Assembly (NCBI GenBank): GCA_049698695.1
Contig: JBAVYH010000105.1
Span: 1 to 64,000 of the forward strand
Direction of reading: 5' to 3'
DNA from: Bog-375 sp049698695
GTDB lineage: Bacteria > Acidobacteriota > Terriglobia > Bryobacterales > Bryobacteraceae
Length of the DNA: 64,000 nucleotides
Shown here: positions 35,883 through 44,195 of the stretch, in pieces
Layout: every line of letters begins with the position of its first letter
How positions within the stretch are numbered: the first letter of the stretch is position 1
Program-made: the position numbers and the translations under genes
The notes under the pieces: model-generated
The model's input: the letters and a program-made list of their open reading frames with translations, nothing else
Databases searched by the model: none
Told to the model about the DNA's origin: nothing

Positions 35883-36998
35883 CTACACGAAGTAGTCCTT
35901 CACCTTCTCGAACAGCCCCTTTTCAGACGGCGTATTATTCACCGGCAGGCTGTCGCGCAGCAGCTCCAGCAGGCGGCGCTGGTCGCGGCTCAGGCGTGTC
36001 GGGACCTTGACGTCGATGTGGACGATCAGATCGCCACGGCCGCCGCCGTTCAACACCGGGACTCCCTTGTGGCGCAGCTTGAATTGCGCGCCGCTCTGCG
36101 TGCCTTCCGGAATCTTCAGCCGTTGCGGCCCTTCGAGCGTGGGTATGTCGATTTCGCAGCCCAGCGCAGCCTGCGCCACGTTGAGCGGAATGGTGCAGTA
36201 CAGGTCGTGCTCGTGGCGCTCGAAAAAAGCGTGCTCGCGCACTTTGAGGAACACATACAGATCGCCGGGAGGGCCGCCCTGCGGGCCGGGCTGTCCCTCG
36301 CCGGAGAGGCGCAGCCGCGTGCCGTCATCCACGCCGGCGGGGATATTGATTTTTAGCTTGTGCTGCGCCTGCCGGTATCCCTGGCCGCGGCATTCGCTGC
36401 ACGCGTTGCGAATAATCTGGCCGGAGCCGGCGCAGGTGGAGCAGGTGCGGCGAATGCTGAGAAAGCCCTGCTGGTAGAGAACCTCGCCGCGGCCATGGCA
36501 GGTGGGGCAAGTGGTGGGTCCGCTGCCGGGCTCCGCGCCCGATCCATGGCAGCGCCCGCAGGCCTCCATGCGCGGCACCTGGATGTCGGCGCTCATGCCG
36601 AACAGAGCTTCTTCGAACGCAATTTCCAGGTCGTAACGCACGTCTTCGCCGCGCTGCACGCGCGTCCGCCGGCCCCCGCCCCCGCCAAACAGGTCGCCGA
36701 AACCGAAGAAGTTGCCCAGGATGTCGCTGAAATCGGAGAACTGGCTGGGATCGAAACCGCTGCCCGCCGCGCCCTGTAAGCCGGCGTGGCCGAAGCGATC
36801 GTAAGCCGCCCGCTTCTGCGCATCGCTCAACACGCTGTACGCTTCGGAAGCTTCCTTGAAACGATCCTCGGCGCCCGGATCGTCAGGGTTTCGGTCCGGG
36901 TGATACTTGAGCGCCAGCTTGCGGTAAGCGCTCTTGATATCTTGTTCCCCGGCATCCCGGCCCAGGCCGAGAACCTCGTAGTAATCTCTCTTGGACAC
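35883..36998 (-). CDS. dnaJ: Chaperone DnaJ
   Basis: DnaJ delivers unfolded proteins to DnaK and stimulates its ATPase. The 371-residue protein is complete: J domain with the HPD motif (LALKYHPDRNPDD), Gly/Phe-rich linker (GNFFGFGDLFGGGGG), all four zinc CxxCxGxG repeats (CGRCHGSG, CPTCHGRG, CSTCAGSG, CSECRGQG) and the C-terminal substrate domains. It starts at a GTG 14 bases after grpE. The order hrcA-grpE-dnaJ is a heat-shock operon with dnaK missing from this locus. Confidence 0.97.
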   Translation of the reverse strand: MSKRDYYEVLGLGRDAGEQDIKSAYRKLALKYHPDRNPDDPGAEDRFKEASEAYSVLSDAQKRAAYDRFGHAGLQGAAGSGFDPSQFSDFSDILGNFFGFGDLFGGGGGRRTRVQRGEDVRYDLEIAFEEALFGMSADIQVPRMEACGRCHGSGAEPGSGPTTCPTCHGRGEVLYQQGFLSIRRTCSTCAGSGQIIRNACSECRGQGYRQAQHKLKINIPAGVDDGTRLRLSGEGQPGPQGGPPGDLYVFLKVREHAFFERHEHDLYCTIPLNVAQAALGCEIDIPTLEGPQRLKIPEGTQSGAQFKLRHKGVPVLNGGGRGDLIVHIDVKVPTRLSRDQRRLLELLRDSLPVNNTPSEKGLFEKVKDYFV

Positions 36999-37012
36999 AG
37001 GGTTTGAATTGG

Positions 37013-37552
37013 TTATGGCCGCACCGCAACTTTCACCATGGCCGGCCGCAGGAGCTTGCCCTTGAATTTATAGCCGCGCTGGTATTCGCTCAGGATCGCC
37101 ATGTCCTCCGCCTCTTCGGTTTCCACGCGGTCGACCGCCTGGTGCAGATTGGGATCGAACTTTTGCCCCGAAGTATCAATCGGCTCCAAGCCGATTTTCT
37201 TGAGCGTCTCGATCAGCCGCTGATAGATCAGCTCAATACCCTTGGCGTATTCGCGGCCGGCGGTTTCCACTTTCAACGCACGCTCGAAATCGTCCACCAC
37301 CGGCAGCAATTGCATGATCAAATCCATCGCCGCAAACTGCAGGAACTCGGAGCGTTCGCGCTCCGCCCGGCGGCGCGCGTTGTCGAATTCGGCGCGCGCG
37401 CGGAGCATGCGGTCCTCCAGTTCGGCCTTGGCCGCCGCCAGTTGGTCGCGTTCGGAGGTGAGCGCCGCGATCCGCCCCTCGGCGGTCTCCACCGGCAGAT
37501 TTTCGTCCTCGGACACGTCGGAAACGTTGGGTTCGGGGTTAGGAATATCCAC
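37013..37552 (-). CDS. grpE: Nucleotide exchange factor GrpE
   Basis: GrpE releases ADP from DnaK. The 179-residue protein shows the long N-terminal coiled coil (ALTSERDQLAAAKAELEDRM with RAEFDNARRRAERER) and the C-terminal beta domain (GQKFDPNLHQAVDRVETEEA and GYKFKGKLLRPAMVKVAV). It starts at a GTG and lies 46 bases downstream of hrcA. Confidence 0.95.
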   Translation of the reverse strand: MDIPNPEPNVSDVSEDENLPVETAEGRIAALTSERDQLAAAKAELEDRMLRARAEFDNARRRAERERSEFLQFAAMDLIMQLLPVVDDFERALKVETAGREYAKGIELIYQRLIETLKKIGLEPIDTSGQKFDPNLHQAVDRVETEEAEDMAILSEYQRGYKFKGKLLRPAMVKVAVRP

Positions 37553-37598
37553 TGCTTTCAGCTTACCAAAGCCGCCCTTGCGTCCGCCGCAGGCGGGC

Positions 37599-38636
37599 TT
37601 AAAACTGCGCGCTCTCGAGCGCCCGGCTGGTCTGGATGACGGCCGCCATCACGCGCTCGTACCGCATGCGCATCGGGCCCAGCACGGCCACCTTGGCCGG
37701 CAGACCGCTAGCCAGCCGCACGCTCATGCCGATCAGCGCCAGGTCTTTCATCGCCGGATGCGCCTCCTCCAGGCCCACCCGCACCTCCAGTTCGCCCGGC
37801 GGCAGCTCCAGGAAACGGTCCAGCAGGTCGATCAGCCGCTGCTTTTCCTCCAGCGCCCGCAGCAGCTCGCGCAGTTTCTCCCGCGTGAGGTGCAGGTCCA
37901 GGCCCAGCAGGTTGGAGGCGCCCTCCATGTGCACTTCGGGCGAGGTGTCCACTTCCAGCAGCCCCTTGCTGCACAACACCTGCAGCTTGCTCATCAAGAC
38001 GCTGTACAGCGCCTTCTCTTCCAGCAGGCGGCGCAACAGCTCGCGGCGCGCGTCCCCTAGCCGCCAGCCGCTGAAATTGCGATTGACATAGTTACGGATC
38101 GAAAGCAGCTCATCGGTCGGAATCGGATCTTCCAGCGTTACCACCCGGTTGCGCACCATCTGGTCGCGCGTCACCAGAATCATCAGCACGCGCCGCTCGG
38201 CCAGGGGCAGCAGCTCGATCTGATCCAGCTCCTGCGCCAGCGCGGGGAGGGCGGCCACGATGCCCACATTGCGCGTCAACTCGGTCAGGATCTGGCTGGA
38301 CCGCTCCACGCCGGCCGCCACCGTGGGCAGCGAGCGAAACTCCTCGTGCAGCCGCTCCCCTTCGGCCAGCGCCAGCCGCGCCGCGACCAGCGAACCCACG
38401 TAAAAGCGGAAAGCCTTCTCGGTGGGCACCCGGCCGGCGGAGGTGTGAGGCTGGGAAAGGTAGCCGTCATCGGACAGCTCCGCCATTACGTTACGGATCG
38501 AAGCCGGGCTCAGGTCCTGGTTGCGGCTGCTCGCAATGCTGCGCGAACCGACCGGCTCCCCGGTCTCGATGTAATTGCGCACGATCGCGTTCAGGATGTC
38601 GCGATGCCGGGATTTGAGCGGCTCAGTTTGGCTCAT
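37599..38636 (-). CDS. hrcA: Heat-inducible transcription repressor HrcA
   Basis: HrcA represses groE/dnaK operons by binding CIRCE elements. The 345-residue protein has the N-terminal winged helix (HRDILNAIVRNYIETGEPVG with SPASIRNVMAELSDDGYL and QPHTSAGRVPTEKAFRFYV) and the C-terminal GAF-like half (GPMRMRYERVMAAVIQTSRA). It is the first gene of the hrcA-grpE-dnaJ operon. I looked for the CIRCE repeat (TTAGCACTC-N9-GAGTGCTAA) just upstream and did not see it, so autoregulation through that element is not supported here. Confidence 0.95.
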   Translation of the reverse strand: MSQTEPLKSRHRDILNAIVRNYIETGEPVGSRSIASSRNQDLSPASIRNVMAELSDDGYLSQPHTSAGRVPTEKAFRFYVGSLVAARLALAEGERLHEEFRSLPTVAAGVERSSQILTELTRNVGIVAALPALAQELDQIELLPLAERRVLMILVTRDQMVRNRVVTLEDPIPTDELLSIRNYVNRNFSGWRLGDARRELLRRLLEEKALYSVLMSKLQVLCSKGLLEVDTSPEVHMEGASNLLGLDLHLTREKLRELLRALEEKQRLIDLLDRFLELPPGELEVRVGLEEAHPAMKDLALIGMSVRLASGLPAKVAVLGPMRMRYERVMAAVIQTSRALESAQF

Positions 38637-38964
38637 GCTGCGCTGTTACAATACCCCTACTGCGATTCTAACCGTCTGAAAGGGAAGGGTCAACATGCGG
38701 TGGTCGTGTCCTAAACTGCGTCGCCCGATTTTGGGACACTACCCTCGATACCACCAGGCGGTACAATGTGAGGCGAATGCGGCCCTGGGCAAACTGCCTG
38801 ACTGCCGTCCAGTTTGGGGCGTTGCCTGAATTTCGGCGATTCAAGACCATGATGCGACGAAATCCTCAGTGTTCCAAAGGATGAGCTAAATCGAAGGGTA
38901 GCTGTGGCAAAGTCTGTTTCGCCACGAACCGGGAATCCAAGGGCACCGGGACGGAAACCGAAGC
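38637..38964. other. Intergenic region, divergent promoters expected
   Basis: This 328-base gap separates the hrcA operon (minus) from the plus-strand gene at 38965. An imperfect inverted repeat GTGTCCTAAA...TTTTGGGACAC lies at about 38707-38745, and a 44-codon open frame from ATG 38696 has no resemblance I know. No CIRCE element was seen. Confidence 0.4.
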
Positions 38965-39927
38965 GTGAACAACACTGACCAGTTAACAAAGCTGCTGCGC
39001 TCACTTGTTAAGATCCTGTCCGCCGTTCAGAGAAAGTACGAGTCCGTATCCGTAGGTCAAGAGACCGGCGATAATCAAAAACAGGACTCCGTACGATCTC
39101 AGCCAATTGAGTTTCGTTCCGACCTTCCCCTGCCAGTAGCTGTACGCGAATATTACGAATCCGAGCAGCGCGAGCGCCGAACCCTCTGGACCCGGAGAAT
39201 TAAGCCCGGCCTTGAGATATTCGGCATTGCGGTAGCATTTGCGCTTGCTATCTTCACCTACCTCACTCTGGATCAGGTCAGACAGCAAACCCCGAAAGTG
39301 GGCAGCGCGGCTGAAGCCGCCCAGGGTCAACTTAAGGTGATGCAGGCTGGTCAACGGCCCTGGGCAGGTCTCGGTGGTCAAGTTCAGTTGTCCAGCGAGC
39401 CGGCCTTCAAGCTCATGTTTGCTCCTGTACCATCTAGCACTGTCCCACCACCGGTTCTGCCGCCATCTGCATTTGCTGGTCCGCCGAATCGTGTAAATCT
39501 CACCCTGGAAGTAGTAGTTACGGTGAGGAATTTTGGTGCATCTCCTGCATTTGATGTCAATGGGATGATGATGACCTACATTCCTCCACCAGCAAATACA
39601 ATTACTAGACCAGATAAGACCAGAATGCTGTGTCCAGTCGGACTCACCGTTCAACATCTGGGAGAAGTGATTTTTCCTAGCCCTAACTCTGAATATATAC
39701 AAGGATTTAGTCAACAGACATCTGTTGATCTTAAGCAGCATTCGGAAATCGGTCGGGTTTGGCTCCTTGGATGTATCGTATATCACGACCATGATCAGGG
39801 CCTGCATCACACCTGGTTCTGGCTCAGATCTACTCATCCGGACAATGCGCAGTGGATAACTGATAGCCGCGTGTTTCGTCACATGCCCATACTTGGTTTC
39901 GAGTCTTGGGGGGAAGAGGCTGATTGA
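38965..39927 (+). CDS. Hypothetical single-TM protein, low GC
   Basis: A 320-residue protein I do not recognise. It has a short polar N terminus, one transmembrane helix at about 84-103 (LEIFGIAVAFALAIFTYLTL) followed by a coiled stretch (DQVRQQTPKVGSAAEAAQGQ) and an extracytoplasmic strand-rich domain (VNLTLEVVVTVRNFGASPAF, GRVWLLGCIVYHDHDQGLHH). The TM plus coiled-coil plus NFG-type domain resembles uncharacterised proteins found in many soil bacteria. Base composition is clearly less GC-rich than in the flanking operons, suggesting acquisition. A large antisense frame overlaps it and is a shadow. Confidence 0.65.
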   Translation: MNNTDQLTKLLRSLVKILSAVQRKYESVSVGQETGDNQKQDSVRSQPIEFRSDLPLPVAVREYYESEQRERRTLWTRRIKPGLEIFGIAVAFALAIFTYLTLDQVRQQTPKVGSAAEAAQGQLKVMQAGQRPWAGLGGQVQLSSEPAFKLMFAPVPSSTVPPPVLPPSAFAGPPNRVNLTLEVVVTVRNFGASPAFDVNGMMMTYIPPPANTITRPDKTRMLCPVGLTVQHLGEVIFPSPNSEYIQGFSQQTSVDLKQHSEIGRVWLLGCIVYHDHDQGLHHTWFWLRSTHPDNAQWITDSRVFRHMPILGFESWGEEAD

Positions 39928-40157
39928 ATTGCCTCTGGAAATATGGGGAAACGCAATAGAAGCACCCGCCACCATTGGAAGGCACACCGGTAGCGCCACC
40001 CTGCCAAGCCACCGCCTAGAGGATCGCCAAAAACGGCTGCGCTCTTTCAGCCCTGTGAACTTTTCAGCAACGCACGTTGGGACAGCGCCCATGCCGTCGA
40101 TTGAGGCGGCCGCGGATGCGCTAGAATAGCCGTTCCGTTTCCCGGGAGGTCACCGGC

Positions 40158-40568
40158 GTGGAAGCCGTCAAAGCCCTGTTGCGTCTGTTCAGCTATCTGT
40201 ACCACGGTGTGCTGGCGTTGTTCCTGTTGGCGCTGTCCGCCGTTGCGCTGGCCTCCGGCGCCGCCGCCCTCCATCTTGATATGTTGCCGTGGAGCGGCGC
40301 CACCCTGGCTTGGGTCCTGCTCGCCGCTTCCCTCTTCGGGCTGTTGGCAGTGGTGCTCGCCGTAAGGCGCGCCGGCGCAGCGCTGCTTTTTCTGTGGAGC
40401 CTGCTGGTCGCCGCCATGCTGCTGAAAGGGTACGTGTTCAGCGGCTATCGCTTTGCGCCCGGCGTAGGTGTGCGCACCGCCATGTCCCTGGTGCTTGGAT
40501 CGTGGCTGGCACTCTTCGGCGCCTGGTTCGCCCTGCAACGCCCCCAGTCCACGAATAAAGTGCATTAG
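40158..40568 (+). CDS. Small integral membrane protein, hypothetical
   Basis: The 136-residue protein is mostly four hydrophobic segments (about 12-35, 45-65, 73-90 and 107-126), for example YHGVLALFLLALSAVALASG, ending in a polar tail. No family is recognised. The GTG at 40158 is supported by a GGGAGGT Shine-Dalgarno 8 bases upstream, and codon use fits the host. Function unknown. Confidence 0.65.
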   Translation: MEAVKALLRLFSYLYHGVLALFLLALSAVALASGAAALHLDMLPWSGATLAWVLLAASLFGLLAVVLAVRRAGAALLFLWSLLVAAMLLKGYVFSGYRFAPGVGVRTAMSLVLGSWLALFGAWFALQRPQSTNKVH

Positions 40569-40813
40569 TTAAGATCGAAAGCCGCAGACCGACGCCGAAG
40601 AATGCCCAGTGAAATTGAATTTCGGATTTTCGCGCCGGGGCGCAAGTGGCGGTTGGCGGAGCCAAGAGACGGCCCCAGGGGAGAAGCTGCACTTCGGAGG
40701 ATCAAAAGTTAGCGCCTGGGTGTATACTTCGTTCGGAACTGGGAACGAAAATGAAAACTCCTAGCTAGCCGTCGCAATGGCGACGGTGGGTGTGATCCCA
40801 AAGAGGTGACACC

Positions 40814-41194
40814 ATTCCCATTCGGTTCAGATATGATCCGCAGCTCAACATACTTTTCACCAGCGCTGAAGGCTTGATGTCTCTTGAGGAGATTGAGAAG
40901 CATCTTGATGAGGAAGCTACGAGGAGGCAGGTGGCGCGCCGGGAGATGATTGATGCCACAGCCGCTACGACAAACCTGACAGCCGAAGAGGTCAGGAAGA
41001 TCGTTGGGCGCGTGCACGAAATGATGCGAAGCGGCCCCTTTGGTCCGACGGCCATCGTGACCAACAATGACGTGGTCTTCGGAATGGCCAGGATGTTTGC
41101 GATATTATGCGAACTGCAGCAGGGGCCGCCGGTTGGGGTATTCCGGACTCTTGACGAAGGCCGGGATTGGCTCGTTGGCGCGTCTCCGCAGTGA
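40814..41194 (+). CDS. SpoIIAA/STAS-like protein, possible AUU start
   Basis: The frame reads RFRYDPQLNILFTSAEGLMS, then LEEIEKHLDEEATRRQVARR, GPFGPTAIVTNNDVVFGMAR and ends FRTLDEGRDWLVGASPQ, a pattern seen in small SpoIIAA-like/STAS-fold proteins of soil bacteria. The first normal start in frame (TTG 40874, ATG 40877) would remove the first two beta strands. An AGAGGTGA Shine-Dalgarno at 40802-40809 stands five bases before an ATT codon at 40814, the only initiator-like codon upstream, so an AUU start is proposed. If the normal start is used the product is 105-106 residues and truncated. Confidence 0.6.
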   Translation: MPIRFRYDPQLNILFTSAEGLMSLEEIEKHLDEEATRRQVARREMIDATAATTNLTAEEVRKIVGRVHEMMRSGPFGPTAIVTNNDVVFGMARMFAILCELQQGPPVGVFRTLDEGRDWLVGASPQ

Positions 41195-41801
41195 CGGGGT
41201 CCCGAGCCGCGACGAGATCTCTCCGCCTGTTGCCGTCCTCGCAGTCTTGTCGCCGCTTACAGCGCCGGGGCGCAGAATTAATAAGGACTGGTTTATTGGC
41301 GGCTAAGTTCCTTCCTCGGCCGGCCAGAGGAATGGGTCGCGAGCGTTTTCGCTCCGCGTTCTCACGCGTCTTCTTGGTGGCCCAGGTTCTTCTCGAAACA
41401 AGTTCGGTTCAAAACCGGCAGCGCCCGATGCACCGCAGGCCGGAACACGTCCTGCAACTGAGCTTCTTGGGTTTTGCCGGAACCGAGCCGGCGCGCTGGA
41501 CCGTGATGCGTTGGCGCGGTTGCCAGGTTGCGTGAGATTCCTCAGCACAATACCCGCCCGCGGGGGTGGACATCTGCGCCATTTCCCCCATCCTGCTCTC
41601 AACTCTTAGCATGGGACCCCTCCCAGCCTCGCAGGCTTGAACGACTTACGCTGCTTTTGCCCGCTCGGTGCGATAATCAATCGCACGTGGCGGGCCAACT
41701 CCGTCCCACCCCTTCACCGCCAGGAATCCGAGGCCGCACTTGAGAAATGTTGGCCGGCGGTGCAAGCGGTCCCCGCCGCTGCGATACAATGTCCCTTCGT
41801 C
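41195..41801. other. 607-base region without a convincing gene
   Basis: Several overlapping open frames exist on both strands but none has a family pattern, a good Shine-Dalgarno or biased codon use. A TTC-AAAACCGGCAG stretch near 41408 superficially suggests a tRNA arm but no cloverleaf could be folded. It may be decayed DNA. Confidence 0.4.
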
Positions 41802-42305
41802 ATGCAGGTACTGCAGGCCGGACAGCACAAGCTGATCTACATGGAACTCCAGCCGGAGATGGTCTCGACCATCGCACGGCAGGCGGGGTTCGAGGTCCGC
41901 GCCCGCGACGGGACGCGAACCATCAGTCTCGACCTGACTGCGCCGGGCCGCCAGGCGCCGCTGCTGCTGTTTGACGCCAGCCATCCGGCCAACCTGGGCT
42001 GGTTCTCGCGCTGCCAGTTTTACGTCGATGGCCGCACGGGAGCCGTGATGCAGACGCCGCTCAGCGTCGCCAACAAGCGCGACCGCAGCGGCCACCTTCA
42101 CCCCAATGCAGTGCGCCTCGGCATCGCCAAGGAATTGCCCGTCACCTTCCGCCTGCCGGGCAACCAGCCGCTCACCGAACAGATGTTCTATAACCTGCTG
42201 GTTGGCTTCTTAAATGCCCTGACGCAAACCGGTGTTGCCGTCTGCGGGGCCGGCGCCGTCGAACCCTTGTCCGGCCGCACTGAAACCCACGGCCCTCGCA
42301 ATTGA
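41802..42305 (+). CDS. Hypothetical protein with a duplicated C-terminal tail
   Basis: A 167-residue protein without a recognised family. The body is strand-rich (GQHKLIYMELQPEMVSTIAR, GRQAPLLLFDASHPANLGWF, CQFYVDGRTGAVMQTPL) and the end reads GVAVCGAGAVEPLSGRTETH. A near copy of the last 24 codons lies at 44037-44108, beyond the next two genes. The ATG at 41802 is a reasonable start but has no clear Shine-Dalgarno; the frame is open upstream to 41637. No signal peptide or TM. Confidence 0.55.
   Translation: MQVLQAGQHKLIYMELQPEMVSTIARQAGFEVRARDGTRTISLDLTAPGRQAPLLLFDASHPANLGWFSRCQFYVDGRTGAVMQTPLSVANKRDRSGHLHPNAVRLGIAKELPVTFRLPGNQPLTEQMFYNLLVGFLNALTQTGVAVCGAGAVEPLSGRTETHGPRN
42234..42305 (+). 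repeat. Direct repeat copy 1 (3' end of hypothetical gene)
   Basis: The 72 bases ending in the stop codon match 44037-44108 at 57 positions without gaps, and the matching frames encode VAVC-(2)-GAVE-(1)-LSGRTE in both copies, each ending in TGA. This copy is part of the 41802 gene. Confidence 0.7.
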
Positions 42306-42351
42306 TGGGTGGTATGCTTGTTCGGCAGCGGTGGCTGTGCAGACGCAATCG

Positions 42352-43374
42352 ATGAGCACCCCGGCCCCTCCGTCCGGCGTTCCGCGAAGAATCTCCTCCT
42401 GGCCCGCTCTCTTGTACGGCATCCTCATCGCCGGCGCCGGTTTCACGGTCTACTTTTTCGCCGTCCTCCTGCGCTTCGTCGGCTTGCTCGCCGATCCGTA
42501 CGGTCGCTCGCTGGCCCTCGTCCACAAGCTGGTCTGGTACTCCGGAATGCCGGTGGCAGCCGGGTTCCTCTTGATCCTCTTCGACCTGTTCGTGCTGCTT
42601 CCCGGTAAGCGAACGCGCATCACCGTTCGCTGGGATCCGCCACCGAACCTGGATTTGACGGTCGTGCTCACCGCCTACAATGACGAATCCAGCATCGGCC
42701 GGGCGGTCGAGGACTTCCGCGGCCATCCGAAGGTGAAACGCATTATCGTGGTGGACAACAACAGCTCCGACCGCACCTCTGAGGTTGCGCGGAAGGCCGG
42801 CGCCGAAGTGGTTTGTGAGAAGCGCCAGGGCTACGGCCAATGCGTCTTTCGCGCCCTCGAGGATGGTGCAGCCTGCACCGACACCGGATTGACGCTGCTC
42901 TCGGAAGGTGACATGACCTTCCGCGCATACGATATCGACAAGTTCCTCGCTTACGCGCCGCATGCCGATATCGTCAATGGCACGCGTATCGTAGAGCAAC
43001 TGCGCGACCTGCGCACCCAACTGACTACGTTCATGTTCTACGGCAACTTCTTCGCCGGTAAGTTGCTCGAGGCCAAACATATCGGGAAAGGAACCCTGAC
43101 CGACGTCGGCACCACTTACAAGTTATGCCGCAACTCAGTTCTGCGCGATCTCCTTCCATTCCTGGATCGCCGCATCAATCTTGAGTTCAACGCGCATTTT
43201 CTGGACCAGGCGCTCAGTTACGGCTTCAGCGTGGTCGAGTGTCCCGTCACCTTTCATGCCAGGGTAGGCGCCAGCAAAGGCGGTAATGTCGGCAATCTAC
43301 GCGCTTTGCACGTCGGGCTTCGTATGATTTTTGGAATTGTCTTCAGTTGGAGGCCCCTGGCATGCCGGAACTAA
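42352..43374 (+). CDS. GT2-family glycosyltransferase with two N-terminal TM helices
   Basis: The 340-residue protein has TM helices at about 17-40 and 58-80 and then a GT-A domain: LDLTVVLTAYNDESSIGRAV, VKRIIVVDNNSSDRTSEVAR, and an acidic SEGDMTF in the place of the usual DxD. Related proteins transfer sugars to polyprenyl phosphate or extend cell-surface glycans; the acceptor is unknown. The ATG at 42352 is the first good start after the repeat. It overlaps the next gene by 13 bases, so the two form an operon. Confidence 0.85.
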   Translation: MSTPAPPSGVPRRISSWPALLYGILIAGAGFTVYFFAVLLRFVGLLADPYGRSLALVHKLVWYSGMPVAAGFLLILFDLFVLLPGKRTRITVRWDPPPNLDLTVVLTAYNDESSIGRAVEDFRGHPKVKRIIVVDNNSSDRTSEVARKAGAEVVCEKRQGYGQCVFRALEDGAACTDTGLTLLSEGDMTFRAYDIDKFLAYAPHADIVNGTRIVEQLRDLRTQLTTFMFYGNFFAGKLLEAKHIGKGTLTDVGTTYKLCRNSVLRDLLPFLDRRINLEFNAHFLDQALSYGFSVVECPVTFHARVGASKGGNVGNLRALHVGLRMIFGIVFSWRPLACRN

Positions 43375-44006
43375 GTGGTTATCATAATACCCGCCTGCCC
43401 TACGACGCCAAGCGCGAGGTGCTGTGGAAGGCTCTATGCGAGTATTACTTTCAGCCGCTGGTACCGCCAGATGCCTGCGTGCTGGAGCTGGGCGCCGGCT
43501 ATGGCCACTTCATCAACAATATACGCTGCGCGAGGCGAATCGCGCTCGACCAATGGGACAGTTTCGGAGAATATCTTCAGCCCGGCATCGTGGCGTTGAT
43601 CGGCCGCGTAACTGATTTGAGTTTCCTGGAAGATCACTCGGTGGATTTCGCCTTCGCCAGTAACTTATTCGAGCATCTGACGCAGAGTGATTTCGGCTGG
43701 GTGCTTGAGCAACTGCGACATAAGTTGAAGCCGGACGGTACCTTGAACATCATACAGCCCAATTATCGCTTCGCTTACAAAGAATACTTCGACGACTACA
43801 CCCACGTCGCCGTTTACTCGCACCACAGTCTTACGGATTTCCTCGCCGCGCATGGCTTCCGCGTCATCGATTGCCAGCCCCGGTTTCTTCCCTTGACGGT
43901 GAAGTCAAAACTGCCTGTCTGGCGAGTACTCATCCGGCTGTATCTGGCTTTGCCGTTCAAGCCCTTGGGCAAGCAGATGCTCGTCCGCGCGGTGGCGAGC
44001 GCGTGA
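43362..44006 (+). CDS. Class I SAM-dependent methyltransferase
   Basis: The 214-residue protein has the SAM-binding motif VLELGAGYGHFINNIRCARR at about 37-56, then DFAFASNLFEHL (motif II/III region) and LKPDGTLNIIQPNY. A GGAGG Shine-Dalgarno before ATG 43362 supports this start over the TTG at 43347. Coupled to the glycosyltransferase by overlap, it probably methylates a glycan or lipid-linked sugar; that is inference from context. The first residues MPELSGYHNTRLPYDAKREV are typical of methyltransferases paired with GT2 enzymes. Confidence 0.87.
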   Translation: MPELSGYHNTRLPYDAKREVLWKALCEYYFQPLVPPDACVLELGAGYGHFINNIRCARRIALDQWDSFGEYLQPGIVALIGRVTDLSFLEDHSVDFAFASNLFEHLTQSDFGWVLEQLRHKLKPDGTLNIIQPNYRFAYKEYFDDYTHVAVYSHHSLTDFLAAHGFRVIDCQPRFLPLTVKSKLPVWRVLIRLYLALPFKPLGKQMLVRAVASA

Positions 44007-44036
44007 CTCCGCCGGACTGCCACCTCCCAAGGCAGC

Positions 44037-44108
44037 GTTGCCGTCTGCGTATCTGGCGCCGTCGAACACTTGTCCGGCCGCACCGAACCATTCGGCCCGA
44101 GCGTCTGA
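44037..44108 (+). repeat. Direct repeat copy 2 (stray gene tail)
   Basis: This second copy of the tail of the 41802 gene keeps the reading frame and stop codon (VAVCVSGAVEHLSGRTEPFG, then PSV and TGA) but has no gene body upstream. It starts 30 bases after the methyltransferase stop. It may mark a duplication or an insertion of the GT2-methyltransferase pair into an ancestral gene array. Confidence 0.7.
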
Positions 44109-44195
44109 CAAATCGGCAGCCGCGCCCCGTAAGGGCCGGGCATGCCCCGCCCGGCTTTCCACAAAGGCCGATTGGCGATACACTCCACGTAAAGT

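Noticed and set aside
38637..38720. CIRCE operator upstream of hrcA
   Set aside because: Looked for TTAGCACTC-N9-GAGTGCTAA and found nothing similar.
39001..40092. 363-codon minus-strand frame over the single-TM protein
   Set aside because: The plus-strand frame has a clear TM helix and sensible composition; the minus frame lacks domain features and contains basic/Trp-rich runs typical of shadows.
41167..41612. Open frames and a tRNA-like TTC-AA stretch in the 41.2-41.8-kb gap
   Set aside because: No cloverleaf could be drawn and no frame has a Shine-Dalgarno or family resemblance.
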